Part shown: piece by piece, positions 1-7,412 of the stretch
How the letters are laid out: each line of letters opens with the position of its first letter
Position numbering within the stretch: position 1 is the first letter of the stretch
Origin: Acholeplasmataceae bacterium
GTDB lineage: Bacteria; Bacillota_I; Bacilli_A; ML615J-28; CAG-313
DNA: 36,256 bases
Assembly: GCA_012838545.1 (NCBI GenBank)
Contig: DUPC01000063.1
Location: 1 to 36,256, forward strand
Direction of reading: 5' to 3'
Program-made: the position numbers and the translations under genes
Notes under the pieces: model-generated
What the model was told of the DNA's origin: nothing
The model's database searches: none
Seen by the model: the letters and a program-made list of their open reading frames with translations, nothing else

Positions 1-22
1 AACCCATTTTTAAACATGGGTT
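1..22. repeat. Short inverted repeat at the window edge, possible terminator
   Basis: Bases 1-7 (AACCCAT) and 16-22 (ATGGGTT) form a 7-bp stem with an 8-base loop. On the plus strand it is followed only by TTCTT, a poor U-tract, and on the minus strand the flank is outside the window. It may end a gene lying to the left, but this cannot be decided here. Confidence 0.3.
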
Positions 23-248
23 CTTACCTAGATAAAATAGCTTAACTTAACTACATTACTAAATAGCTATTAACTTAATACTTAATCAAGTATTAATTTT
101 GTTGCACTTCATATTACAAACAAGTTACCTTTTCACTTAAAAGAAAAGTATTCCTCATTTTTGATTTTTCAGTTCAACAATAAAAAATAGAGGGATTTTT
201 GCAAAATAGGGAAACCAAAAAGTCAAGAAACAAAAAGAACCATTAATA
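23..248. other. AT-rich intergenic stretch with no recognisable gene
   Basis: About 225 bases of AT-rich sequence carry no ORF with a ribosome binding site on either strand and no tRNA-like or riboswitch-like fold that I can see. With the terminator and the tail at 299-422, the gene-free stretch is about 420 bases. The only clear structure is a perfect 9-bp inverted repeat at 75-96. Confidence 0.5.
75..96. repeat. Perfect 9-bp inverted repeat
   Basis: TTAATACTT (75-83), loop AATC, AAGTATTAA (88-96), then TTTT on the plus strand. The stem holds only two G:C pairs, so it would be a weak terminator for a plus-strand transcript. It could also be a protein-binding palindrome. Nothing nearby decides between these. 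Confidence 0.4.
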
Positions 249-298
249 TAAAAAAAGGCATTTTAAAGAGGCGCAAATAAACGCACATTCAAAATGCC
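249..298 (-). terminator. Rho-independent terminator after the DUF5680-like gene
   Basis: On the minus strand GGCATTTT (298-291) pairs with AAAATGCC (264-257), with further possible GCG/CGC pairing inside, followed by a run of about seven U. It lies about 125 bases beyond the stop of the DUF5680-like gene and is the natural end of the gdpD transcript. Confidence 0.8.
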
Positions 299-422
299 AA
301 ATAGATATTTCTATGAAAATTATTCTTAAAGGACTTGGCGCCATGCAAAACTTCTATTTATCTTCTAAATCGCTCTTTCCCAAAATTTATAAAATCTTTT
401 CTTCTGTCAAGTCTTTTTTCAA

Positions 423-860
423 TCAATATAATGCTCCGCCTTGAAAGCGCGCTTCATAGACGAGTTTTTCGTGAAAGTAAATTTCTTCTATTCCCGAAAA
501 CCAACTCATGTCGCCTTCGATGCGGGATAAATATATATAGTCACCTTGTTTAAATTCTTGGGGGCCGCGGAAGGGAAAGGTGTGATTGATTTGCAAAAGG
601 GCTTCTCTTAAGAAACTGCCTTGAAACCCATCCGAAACAATTCGGCTAATAATGTTAAGTGCCCATACGGGTTTTTCATTTTTCCAAACTCTTTCTTGGG
701 TAACGGTGTATAACCCCCCCAAAGAAGTTAAGCGATAGTAATATTCATCTTCCTGATATTCCAAATCATATGAAGTTGGAACGGAACTTTCTACTGGACT
801 GGCACCGGACCGATAAATCTTTCTTCTTGCTTTAAGTAAAAAATCAACAATTGAACCCAT
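423..860 (-). CDS. DUF5680-like domain protein
   Basis: A 145-residue soluble protein of unknown biochemical role. I recognise the DUF5680 pattern by memory: an N-terminal helix (FLLKARRK), then a YDLEY..DEYYYR stretch, a LGGLYTVTQERVW segment, KPVWALNI, an FLREAL helix, FRGPQEF..GDYIYL, and a terminal GDMSWFSGIEEIYF..KLVYEARFQGG. The domain often sits behind an HTH in regulators, but here it stands alone with no DNA-binding part. Its ATG overlaps the stop of the upstream glycerophosphodiesterase gene by one base (TAATG), so translation is probably coupled. No function should be assigned beyond the family. Confidence 0.75.
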   Translation of the reverse strand: MGSIVDFLLKARRKIYRSGASPVESSVPTSYDLEYQEDEYYYRLTSLGGLYTVTQERVWKNEKPVWALNIISRIVSDGFQGSFLREALLQINHTFPFRGPQEFKQGDYIYLSRIEGDMSWFSGIEEIYFHEKLVYEARFQGGALY

Positions 861-1558
861 TACTCTAACCCATTCGATGTAATATAATCGACACCGAGCA
901 AGGTTAATTCCTGGGCGATTGCTGGGTCATCAACAGTCCAACAATTTACTTTTAAACCGTTTTGATGCATGATATCAATTAATTCTTTGGTAACTGTTTG
1001 ATACTGCAAATCAAGATCAAAGCGGTTTTCAATACAAGTCTTAAGTTTCTCTTCGGTTAAGTTTTCGCCAGTCAAATATTGGATAGGAAGATGCGGTTCC
1101 TTTTTTCGAAGATATAATAAATAATCAAGGTTAAAAGATATAATGGTTGTATGCTCATACATTTCCTGACCCTTAATAATTTGCAAGGCTTTATCAATCG
1201 TTGTTTCGTCAAAACCTGATTTAAATTCGACTACGCATTTCTTTTGATAATGTTTGCAAATCTCTAAGTATTCACCGAGCCTAGGAATTTTTGATACTTC
1301 AATGTGATTGAATTTGCCTTTGAGCGGAATTTTTTTAACTTCCGCAAAAGTAAAATCGCTAATCTTCGCTTCCATCCCTGCAAGCCTTTTTAGGGTTTCA
1401 TCATGGAAGATGACGATTTCACCATCTTTTGTGACACGAATGTCTGTTTCAATCCCCCAAAATGTCCGATTCCCCGCGGCAATAAACGCTTCCTTGGTAT
1501 TCTCAAGTTCGTAAATCGATGCGCCGCGATGAGCAATCATCAAGGGTTTTTGATTCAT
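860..1558 (-). CDS. Glycerophosphodiester phosphodiesterase
   Basis: A 232-residue GDPD enzyme that hydrolyses glycerophosphodiesters to sn-glycerol 3-phosphate and an alcohol. The TIM-barrel signatures are in order: IAHRGAS..ENT near the N-terminus (general acid/base His), GIETDIR (metal-binding Glu/Asp), IFHDETL (second catalytic His), VEFKSG in mid-barrel, and a C-terminal NCWTVDD. There is no signal peptide, so this is a cytoplasmic UgpQ-like form, shorter than the periplasmic GlpQ type. The start has a good site, AAGGTGG, about 9 bases upstream, and an extended -10 promoter lies before it. The DUF5680-like gene follows with a one-base overlap. Confidence 0.93.
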   Translation of the reverse strand: MNQKPLMIAHRGASIYELENTKEAFIAAGNRTFWGIETDIRVTKDGEIVIFHDETLKRLAGMEAKISDFTFAEVKKIPLKGKFNHIEVSKIPRLGEYLEICKHYQKKCVVEFKSGFDETTIDKALQIIKGQEMYEHTTIISFNLDYLLYLRKKEPHLPIQYLTGENLTEEKLKTCIENRFDLDLQYQTVTKELIDIMHQNGLKVNCWTVDDPAIAQELTLLGVDYITSNGLE

Positions 1559-1595
1559 ATTATTACCACCTTTTTTTTATTTTTCTTACCTATTA

Positions 1596-1604
1596 ATTAT
1601 ACCA
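1596..1604 (-). promoter_or_regulatory. Extended -10 promoter for the GDPD gene
   Basis: On the minus strand the sequence reads TGGTATAAT, a perfect -10 hexamer (1601-1596) with the TGN extension. The -35 position, 17 bases upstream, holds only TTTATT. It lies about 38 bases ahead of the GDPD ATG and inside the gap after asd. Confidence 0.6.
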
Positions 1605-1636
1605 TGAATTCTACTATAAATAAAGGGATATTATCG

Positions 1637-2632
1637 TTAACTTTCTGCCCCTGAATGATTGATAATATATTGCATAATTTCCACGGAAGAGCTAGCTGCA
1701 CCGGTGCGAAGATTGTCCGCCAAAATATAAAGTATAAGGCCGTTTTCTCTCGTTTCGTCCAAACGAATCCGACCGACATATATATAATCGGTATTGTAAC
1801 CTTCGACTGAGGAAGGGAATTCATTGATAGTCAAATCGTCTTTGAGGATTACTTTTGGCATTTGGGATAGAATCTTTTTTACCTCCGCTAAATCAAACTC
1901 TTTCTTAGCTTCTACGGAAACGACAATTCCGTGGCAATAAAAAACCGGAACTCGGATGCAGGTGGCGCTTACCTTTAAATCAAAGCGGTTGAGAATCTTT
2001 TTGGTTTCGTCTTTCATTTTCTGTTCTTCGCTGGTTTCATTATGAGATATCGCTTCCCCGATAAACGGTATGCAAGTTAAGGCTATCGGTTGAGGATAGA
2101 ACAACGGCTTTTCGATAGTCCTGGTGCGCATGAGATCGTTAATTCCTTTAAAACCGCTTCCGGAAACCGATTGGTATGTCGTATAGTTGACTTTGGTAAT
2201 ATGATAGCGTTCATTTAAAGGTTTTAATACGGTAATACAGGGAATAATCGAACAATTGGCATTGGCAATAATCCGCTTTTCTTTGATTTCGCTTCCGTTT
2301 ATCCAAGGTACCACTAAGGGTATTTCGGGATTCATTCGAAAAGCGCTCGAGTTGTCGATGACAATTGCCTGTTTTGATGCTTCCTTAATATATTGTTTAC
2401 TAACCTTGCTTCCGGCACAAAAAAACACGAAATCCGCATTAATAAAACTATTCTTTGACAATCCTTCTACCACATGCTCTTTTCCCAAAACGGTAATCTT
2501 TTTACCAATGCTTTTTTCGCTGGCAATTAAACGCAAATTATTTATCGGAATATTGCGTTCTTCCAATACTTTCAACAGGGTTCGGCCAACCAAACCGGTT
2601 GCACCAACAACTACGACATTGTATTTTTTCAC
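1637..2632 (-). CDS. asd: Aspartate-semialdehyde dehydrogenase
   Basis: A 331-residue NADPH-dependent enzyme that reduces aspartyl phosphate to aspartate semialdehyde, the branch point to diaminopimelate/lysine, threonine and methionine. The N-terminal Rossmann motif GATGLVGRTLL is at residues 10-20. The catalytic Cys is C127 in NANCSIIP. The C-terminal domain has QSVSGSGFKG, RVPVFYCHG and the closing DNLRTGAASSSVEI. The start is GTG at 2630-2632 inside the end of lysC (ATGTGA), a 4-base overlap that implies coupling. With lysC it forms a two-step module. No strong terminator separates it from the GDPD gene. Confidence 0.95.
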   Translation of the reverse strand: MKKYNVVVVGATGLVGRTLLKVLEERNIPINNLRLIASEKSIGKKITVLGKEHVVEGLSKNSFINADFVFFCAGSKVSKQYIKEASKQAIVIDNSSAFRMNPEIPLVVPWINGSEIKEKRIIANANCSIIPCITVLKPLNERYHITKVNYTTYQSVSGSGFKGINDLMRTRTIEKPLFYPQPIALTCIPFIGEAISHNETSEEQKMKDETKKILNRFDLKVSATCIRVPVFYCHGIVVSVEAKKEFDLAEVKKILSQMPKVILKDDLTINEFPSSVEGYNTDYIYVGRIRLDETRENGLILYILADNLRTGAASSSVEIMQYIINHSGAES

Positions 2633-3810
2633 ATGACATCATCCTTTGTTTTATTTATTAAGTTAAAAAATACTTTAAAATGATTTTCAATTAAGGTTTT
2701 GTTCTTTTCTTCCACAATAATTTTTAAATACTTATTTTCCGAAACAACTTCCCAGAAATCAAGAGACAAATTTGACAATTCGTCAATAACTCCTTGGGTT
2801 TGATTGTCCTTGGTTGGTACCGGCTCATAAACCAAAGCAATTTGGGAAAGCTTTATTTTGGAACTGGGAAAAAGATTCAATAATTTGATTATGGCCTTTA
2901 CTAAATTATCATCGCTTTGTTTATAACGGACCGTCAATTTTCCTCTTTCATTTTTTACCGTTAACAGATTCACCTGTTCGATAAAAACCAATTCTTTAAA
3001 ATCGTCAATCAACTCTTGGGAAAAACCTTCAATGGTTACTTCCCACAAATCTTGGGAAGCAATTCCCAATACTCTTGGTCTTGCTTCAATTTCTTTTGCC
3101 AAGCAGGTTTGAGGGTGTTTGCCGAGGGAACCGATTATTACATCAACTTCATAAGTTTTGGCAAGTCGTGCGGCCATTGGAGCCAAAACCTTACCGCCCA
3201 ATAATGCCATATTTAACATTTCGTCATAACCGATTTCTGAGATTAAAGAAGCATCCGGATGGTTTTTGGGGTCGATTGTATATACTCCCTCAACATCGGT
3301 ATATATATAACAAGGGGCATCAAACTCCTTGGCAAGCGCAACCGCAATCGTATCGGAACCCCCTCGGCCTAAAGTGACGATGTCGCCATCAATTGTCAAA
3401 CCTTGAAAGCCGGGAACGATTACCACTTTATTTTGGTTAAGGTGTTCCGTAATCCTATCTTTAAATATCTTTAAAATGCGCGCTTGTTGATAATCGTTTG
3501 AGGCAATTATTGGGATTTGAAAAGCACTCAAACTAATCGCTTTTATTTTTGCTTTTTCCAAGGAAATGGCAAGCAGACTGGCGCTTTCGCTTTCGCCTGT
3601 CGAAAGAAGCATATCGAGTTCCCGTCCCGTTACCATAGGGTCGATTGTTCTTGCCTTAGAAAGCAGTTCATCCGTTCGTTTTGAAGCGGCGGACACAATC
3701 ACAATTACCTGCTTTCCTTCCTCATGCAACTCCTTTAAGTGCTTGGTTATTTTTTGGATTTTCTCTGGGTTATCCACGCTCGTTCCTCCGTATTTTTCCA
3801 CTATTACCAA
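2629..3810 (-). CDS. lysC: Aspartate kinase
   Basis: Aspartokinase phosphorylates aspartate, the first step of the aspartate-family pathway. The kinase domain opens with VEKYGGTSV and continues with ASNDYQQAR, VPGFQGL, TLGRGGSDTIAVALA and YTDVEGVYTIDP. The C-terminal third, from about IASQDLWEVTIEG onward, has the length of the two ACT domains used for feedback control. I chose a TTG start at 3810-3808 because it gives the usual MVIVEKYGGTSV N-terminus and has GGGGGGA just upstream. An in-frame ATG at 3834 adds 8 residues but has no ribosome binding site. The product is 393 residues. I see no lysine riboswitch in the short leader. Confidence 0.93.
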   Translation of the reverse strand: MVIVEKYGGTSVDNPEKIQKITKHLKELHEEGKQVIVIVSAASKRTDELLSKARTIDPMVTGRELDMLLSTGESESASLLAISLEKAKIKAISLSAFQIPIIASNDYQQARILKIFKDRITEHLNQNKVVIVPGFQGLTIDGDIVTLGRGGSDTIAVALAKEFDAPCYIYTDVEGVYTIDPKNHPDASLISEIGYDEMLNMALLGGKVLAPMAARLAKTYEVDVIIGSLGKHPQTCLAKEIEARPRVLGIASQDLWEVTIEGFSQELIDDFKELVFIEQVNLLTVKNERGKLTVRYKQSDDNLVKAIIKLLNLFPSSKIKLSQIALVYEPVPTKDNQTQGVIDELSNLSLDFWEVVSENKYLKIIVEEKNKTLIENHFKVFFNLINKTKDDVM

Positions 3811-3872
3811 AACAAATCCCCCCAAAACCATCATTTTAATATATGCATTTTTAGAATAAAACGTTATCGACG

Positions 3873-3932
3873 AAAAAAAGGCACAAGCAGAACCAGTCGG
3901 TTTTTATCAAACCGTTTCTGTTTGTACCTTTT
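3873..3932 (-). terminator. Long-stem terminator after the repair operon
   Basis: Bases 3877-3903 and 3909-3932 are near-complementary over about 24 pairs around a TTATC loop, with two bulged bases and a few mismatched or G:U pairs. On the minus strand the hairpin is followed by seven U (3879-3873). It begins about 8 bases beyond the stop of the glycosylase gene and ends about 60 bases before the lysC start, so it separates the two transcripts. Confidence 0.85.
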
Positions 3933-3939
3933 ATAATTT

Positions 3940-4422
3940 TTATTTTAAGATAACTTTCCATTTTTCCATTAGGTCGGATAAGTTGTATTGGGCGTTTGCG
4001 GGGGAAGTGGAGGGGAGGGGATGCGCAATATGGGAAAATTGCGAAAAATATTTTAGAAACAGTTTATAAGCCAAATTCCCGTTCAAAAAGATTTTCTCCA
4101 CCTTGGTTTCCCTGATGATTGTTTCCAGGTCGTTGACCTCCACATCGGTAATGCTGGCATCTTGAGACCCCTTTATTTTACAAGACTTAATGACATCAAA
4201 AATTCCGATCCCGTGCTTTAACAAAATCCTCACTTTTTCTTCAATGGAAGCAACCACCAAGTTTTCCTCGAGGAGCGCACTCAAAACCTGAAAAAAGCGG
4301 TTTTTAGGGTTCATATAGAAAAATTTCGCTTCCCTCGATTTCACGCTGGGGAAACTCCCCAAGATCAAAACTTTGGTATTTTCATCGTAAACGGGCGGAA
4401 GGGGATGAAACAATTTTTCCAT
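3940..4422 (-). CDS. DNA-deoxyinosine glycosylase-like UDG-superfamily protein
   Basis: A 160-residue protein of the uracil-DNA glycosylase superfamily, closest by motif to the hypoxanthine/deoxyinosine glycosylases (HDG, family 6), which remove deaminated bases. Visible motifs are VLILGSFPS near the N-terminus (motif 1 region), YMNPKNRFFQVL, GIGIFDVI, FLNGNLAY in the middle, and HPLPSTSPAN near the C-terminus (the loop that enters DNA). I chose the ATG at 4422-4420 because AGGAG lies 9 bases upstream; the ATG at 4428 has only 3. It is the last gene of the polymerase operon, before a strong terminator, which supports a repair role. Substrate choice is inferred, not shown. Confidence 0.85.
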   Translation of the reverse strand: MEKLFHPLPPVYDENTKVLILGSFPSVKSREAKFFYMNPKNRFFQVLSALLEENLVVASIEEKVRILLKHGIGIFDVIKSCKIKGSQDASITDVEVNDLETIIRETKVEKIFLNGNLAYKLFLKYFSQFSHIAHPLPSTSPANAQYNLSDLMEKWKVILK

Positions 4423-4439
4423 TTTCATCCTCTCCTTTC

Positions 4440-4913
4440 TTAGGTTAACTTTTTGATGACTATGACCTCTTCGTATTTTGGATTATAAGCTATCAAGACT
4501 TTTTGATTAAAATAATCATCAAACAGGGGTAACAAAATCGAAATACTCGGGCCAAAAATTGCTTTGGTGTCCACTTTTACGGTTCTGCCCGAATTGTCGA
4601 CAAAAGTAACCGTAAAATAATTGCTTTTGAAAAGGAAAGAAAGGTGCGGTTCGTTTAGGACAACTTCATGATATTCGAAAACGTCCGTGTTATTGATAAC
4701 GCGAAAATAGCGATAAAAATAATAAACCCAAAAGGGAGAAAACAAAACAGTAAGGATTAATACTACCACTAATCCCGTTGAAAACAAAGACTTCCAAGCA
4801 AACATTAATAGAATTAAAACGGCCATTAGCCCATAAATAATCATTAAAAAACTAATTTGCACTTTGTAATATTTAATATCCAGCGATTGTTTGATTTCTT
4901 GTTTTCTATCCAT
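4440..4913 (-). CDS. Small membrane protein in the repair operon, unknown function
   Basis: I do not recognise this 157-residue protein. It has a charged N-terminus (about 20 residues), two hydrophobic segments close together (around residues 20-40 and 45-65), then a soluble tail of about 85 residues rich in beta-type sequence, with FTVTFVDNSGRTVKV and a terminal YEEVIVIKKL. It has no Cys pair or catalytic motif. AAGGA lies 8 bases before the ATG at 4913-4911; an in-frame ATG at 4922 overlaps that site and is unlikely. It sits 5 bases after yolD and 17 before the glycosylase start, so it is co-transcribed with repair genes. Confidence 0.75.
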   Translation of the reverse strand: MDRKQEIKQSLDIKYYKVQISFLMIIYGLMAVLILLMFAWKSLFSTGLVVVLILTVLFSPFWVYYFYRYFRVINNTDVFEYHEVVLNEPHLSFLFKSNYFTVTFVDNSGRTVKVDTKAIFGPSISILLPLFDDYFNQKVLIAYNPKYEEVIVIKKLT

Positions 4914-4918
4914 ATTTA

Positions 4919-5269
4919 TCATCCTTCATCCAGGTAAATTGCGTTTTTGATACCTTGTCCGGCTACTTCAACGATATCGTCAAACGATATCTTTTTTTGT
5001 ACGATGGTCACTGTGCGAAAGGTAAAATCGACATTTGCCACCATACCTTCAAGTTCAATGTATTCACGGTTATCATAATAAATCACTTTGATGATTTTGC
5101 CTTTTTTGATTTGGTTAAGTTTGTAGGATAAAATTTCGGCTTCTTCCGGTGACAAATCTCTTTTGGGTACAACTATTTTCTCTTTTTCTTTCAGTGCTTC
5201 GCGAAACCCCTTAAGAGAATCAAAAGGCAAAAACAATTTTGCCCGATCGGCTTTTTCCTGTTTACTCAC
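4919..5269 (-). CDS. YolD-like family protein
   Basis: A 116-residue cytoplasmic protein of the YolD-like family, which is typically encoded beside UvrX-type Y-family polymerases in Bacillota and is thought to act with them. The conserved order is visible: RAKLFLPFDSLKGFREAL, LSPEEAEILSYKLNQIKKG, IKVIYYDNREYIELEGMVANVD, then FRTVTIVQKKISFDDIVEV. I chose a GTG start at 5269-5267 because GGGGG lies 8 bases upstream; a TTG five codons earlier would lie on that site. The gene overlaps the end of the polymerase by 8 bases, so expression is coupled. Confidence 0.85.
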   Translation of the reverse strand: MSKQEKADRAKLFLPFDSLKGFREALKEKEKIVVPKRDLSPEEAEILSYKLNQIKKGKIIKVIYYDNREYIELEGMVANVDFTFRTVTIVQKKISFDDIVEVAGQGIKNAIYLDEG

Positions 5270-6524
5270 TGTTATGACCCCCAATAAGTGTATTGCGTTT
5301 TCTGGTGGTGGCTTTTTCTTCCAAGTTCATACCTTTCAAAATGGCGTTTTTGCCGTATTTGTTTTTAATGGCAATGATGGTATCCTGAACGGCTTTTTCT
5401 TTCTTTTGCGCTTCCAAATCGGTAAACAGATTATATGATTCATATCTTTCATCAACCACATTGGCAAACCCGATGGATATTTGACGTATCGGATGGTTTT
5501 TGCTGGTAGTTTTGTGATACAGGTCGATGAAATAAGGCAGAATCAACTTAAAAGAATTGGTGGTTTCGCTCATCTTGATGCTGCCGCCGGTAGCTTTATG
5601 TACGTACTTGGAATAACCGATATAAAGAAACAGCGAATTGGTAACCAAATGTTGGCTGACCAAATCCAAGCACTTCAATTCCACCATTTCCTTTAACACC
5701 AGCAGAGCATCCTCATAACCATAATCCTCAAAAAGGATTTGTCCTGTGGAGATGGAATTGTTCTTGGATTTATAAGCTTTAATCTGCGCAATCGAGCATG
5801 GTTCTCTACCCCAAGCATGGTCAATTAAGAATTCGGCATTAACTCCGAATTCTTTATAGAGCGTTGCTTCGTCAAAGTGAGCTACTCCATGCATATCAAA
5901 AATACCGTATTTGGCAAGGCGCCTGGCAATGCCGGCCCCGACATGCCAAAAATCGGTAATCGGTTGATGGTGCCATATGGTCTTTTTATACTCTTCTTCG
6001 TCCAAATAACCCAAGAAATCGGAAGAATGTTTGGCGCTGATATCCAAAGCAACTTTGGCCAAGAAAAGATTGGTGCCTATGCCAACGGTGGCAGGAATTT
6101 TGGTGGTTTGTTGAATATCTTTGATTATCTTTTTTGCTAAAGCTTTGGGTGTCATTTTGTAAAGCTTTAAATATGGCGTTATATCCATAAACGCTTCATC
6201 GATGGAATAAACATGAATATCGTCCTTGGCAATATATTTCAGATAAATGGCATAAATGTTGGCGGAATATTCGATATACTTTTTCATCCTCGGCAAAGCG
6301 GTAATATAATCAATATGATCCGGTATTTCAAAAACCCGACACCGGTTGCGAACCCCCAAGGCTTTCATGCTTGGACTTACCGCAAGACATATCGCTCCCC
6401 TTCCCCGCGAAGGATCGGCAACCACCAAATTGGTCTTAAGTGGATCAAGACCCCGCTCCACGCATTCCACCGATGCGAAAAACGATTTAAAATCAATGCA
6501 TAAATAATATCTTTCCTCAGCCAT
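5262..6524 (-). CDS. Y-family DNA polymerase (UvrX/UmuC type)
   Basis: A 420-residue translesion DNA polymerase. The palm carries catalytic residues D11 (YLCIDFKSFFASVE) and D109-E110 (VYSIDEAFMDI). The fingers segment NLVVADPSRGRGAICLAVS is of the UvrX/UmuC kind rather than DinB. A helix-hairpin-helix-like part follows (FWHVGAGIARRLAKYGI), and the little-finger domain fills the C-terminal 180 residues. Length is normal for the family. AAAGGGTGG precedes the ATG. It heads a four-gene operon with yolD, a small membrane protein and a glycosylase. No LexA-type operator is visible near its promoter. Confidence 0.93.
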   Translation of the reverse strand: MAEERYYLCIDFKSFFASVECVERGLDPLKTNLVVADPSRGRGAICLAVSPSMKALGVRNRCRVFEIPDHIDYITALPRMKKYIEYSANIYAIYLKYIAKDDIHVYSIDEAFMDITPYLKLYKMTPKALAKKIIKDIQQTTKIPATVGIGTNLFLAKVALDISAKHSSDFLGYLDEEEYKKTIWHHQPITDFWHVGAGIARRLAKYGIFDMHGVAHFDEATLYKEFGVNAEFLIDHAWGREPCSIAQIKAYKSKNNSISTGQILFEDYGYEDALLVLKEMVELKCLDLVSQHLVTNSLFLYIGYSKYVHKATGGSIKMSETTNSFKLILPYFIDLYHKTTSKNHPIRQISIGFANVVDERYESYNLFTDLEAQKKEKAVQDTIIAIKNKYGKNAILKGMNLEEKATTRKRNTLIGGHNSE

Positions 6525-6548
6525 TTTTATTCCACCCTTTTCAATACT

Positions 6549-6577
6549 ATTTTACCACTTAAACTTGCAAAAAACAA
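6549..6577 (-). promoter_or_regulatory. Promoter of the polymerase-yolD operon
   Basis: The -35 is TTGTTT (6577-6572), the spacer is 17 bases and the -10 is TAAAAT (6554-6549) on the minus strand, about 25 bases before the polymerase ATG. No Bacillus-type LexA box (GAAC-N4-GTTC) is visible around it. Confidence 0.65.
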
Positions 6578-6581
6578 TCAA

Positions 6582-6620
6582 AAACAAAAAGAAAAACTTA
6601 AGAATATTCTCAAGTTTTTC
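6582..6620 (-). terminator. Terminator of the 236-residue membrane protein gene
   Basis: GAAAAACTT and AAGTTTTTC form the arms of a near-perfect palindrome (6591-6620) centred on AATATT. On the minus strand it is followed by a T-rich run. It lies about 27 bases beyond the stop of the membrane protein gene and just before the polymerase promoter. Confidence 0.7.
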
Positions 6621-6647
6621 ACTATTTCTTTTTTTATTTTTTGTCCT

Positions 6648-7358
6648 TTAAAGTTCCTTGTGCTCGTTAACTTTGCTTTTCCTAGGACTTTCTACATCAA
6701 CTCCACTGCTGGAAATTAAGTCCAAATCAAAACCATCGCCTTCGGAAATGATGATGATTGTCACAACAGTGATTAACAGAAACGCGCCAAAGGATGCCAC
6801 CACTAAATGGAGGTAAAGGTCCTCTACTTTTTCCGCCCTGACAATCAAAGGGAAAATGTAGAGCGCAGCGTTTAAGTAAAAATAAAAGACCAAGGAAAAC
6901 AAATATTTGTCTTGATTAACCCATAATAAAACCGCTACTATCAATAAAACCAACAAAAGGGAATAAGTATATAGTTTGATGTGATCTTCTAAAATATCAA
7001 TATTTAAACTTAAGCTATATAAGCAATAAAATAAAAGTATCCCAATATTGGCAATTAAAATATTCTTTCCCAGGATTGCCAAATCAATTGCTTCTTTGAA
7101 ATTGATGTGAATAAAATAAGCGCTAATCGCAAAACCAGTTCCGATTGCGCAAAGACCGATTAGCGCAGAACTTATCATAAGCGGTTTTTTCTCCCGTAAA
7201 GTAAAGGCCAAAGGAATTGCCAATAGAAATGCGAAAACCGCTAAAAGTATCGCCAATATTATCCTGGTAATATAGGCTGAACCAAGCAAAATAAACAAAC
7301 TGGTTAAAAGATTAAAGAACGTTAAATAACTAAAACAGAGTAAGAATTTTTTCTTCAT
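6648..7358 (-). CDS. Polytopic membrane protein, unknown function
   Basis: A 236-residue protein I do not recognise. About seven hydrophobic segments run from residue 5 to about 210 (for example LTSLFILLGSAYITRIILAI, LMISSALIGLCAIGTGFAI, YSLLLVLLIVAVLLWV and FGAFLLITVVTIIII). A short charged C-terminal tail ends in ESPRKSKVNEHKEL. There is no signal motif, transporter signature or catalytic residue set. GAGG lies 10 bases before the ATG. It appears to be a single-gene unit with its own extended -10 promoter and its own terminator. Confidence 0.75.
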   Translation of the reverse strand: MKKKFLLCFSYLTFFNLLTSLFILLGSAYITRIILAILLAVFAFLLAIPLAFTLREKKPLMISSALIGLCAIGTGFAISAYFIHINFKEAIDLAILGKNILIANIGILLFYCLYSLSLNIDILEDHIKLYTYSLLLVLLIVAVLLWVNQDKYLFSLVFYFYLNAALYIFPLIVRAEKVEDLYLHLVVASFGAFLLITVVTIIIISEGDGFDLDLISSSGVDVESPRKSKVNEHKEL

Positions 7359-7397
7359 AATATTACTGCCTCTTTTGCTCCTTATGTTTTTTTAGAT

Positions 7398-7406
7398 ATT
7401 ATACCA
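7398..7406 (-). promoter_or_regulatory. Extended -10 promoter for the 236-residue membrane protein
   Basis: The minus strand reads TGGTATAAT, a perfect -10 (7403-7398) with the TGN extension, about 40 bases ahead of the ATG. The -35 position has no good match and lies in the end of the patatin-like gene. Confidence 0.55.
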
Positions 7407-7412
7407 TATTTT

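Noticed and set aside
335-553. 72-codon open frame on the plus strand at the left end
   Set aside because: It overlaps the conserved DUF5680-like gene antisense and has no ribosome binding site.
3811-3939. Lysine riboswitch (L box) before lysC
   Set aside because: The gap between the glycosylase stop and lysC is about 130 bases and is mostly taken by a simple terminator hairpin; no L-box core could fit.
6525-6600. LexA/DinR box before the Y-family polymerase
   Set aside because: No GAAC-N4-GTTC element is present; the palindrome at 6591-6620 is AT-rich and fits a terminator for the upstream gene.
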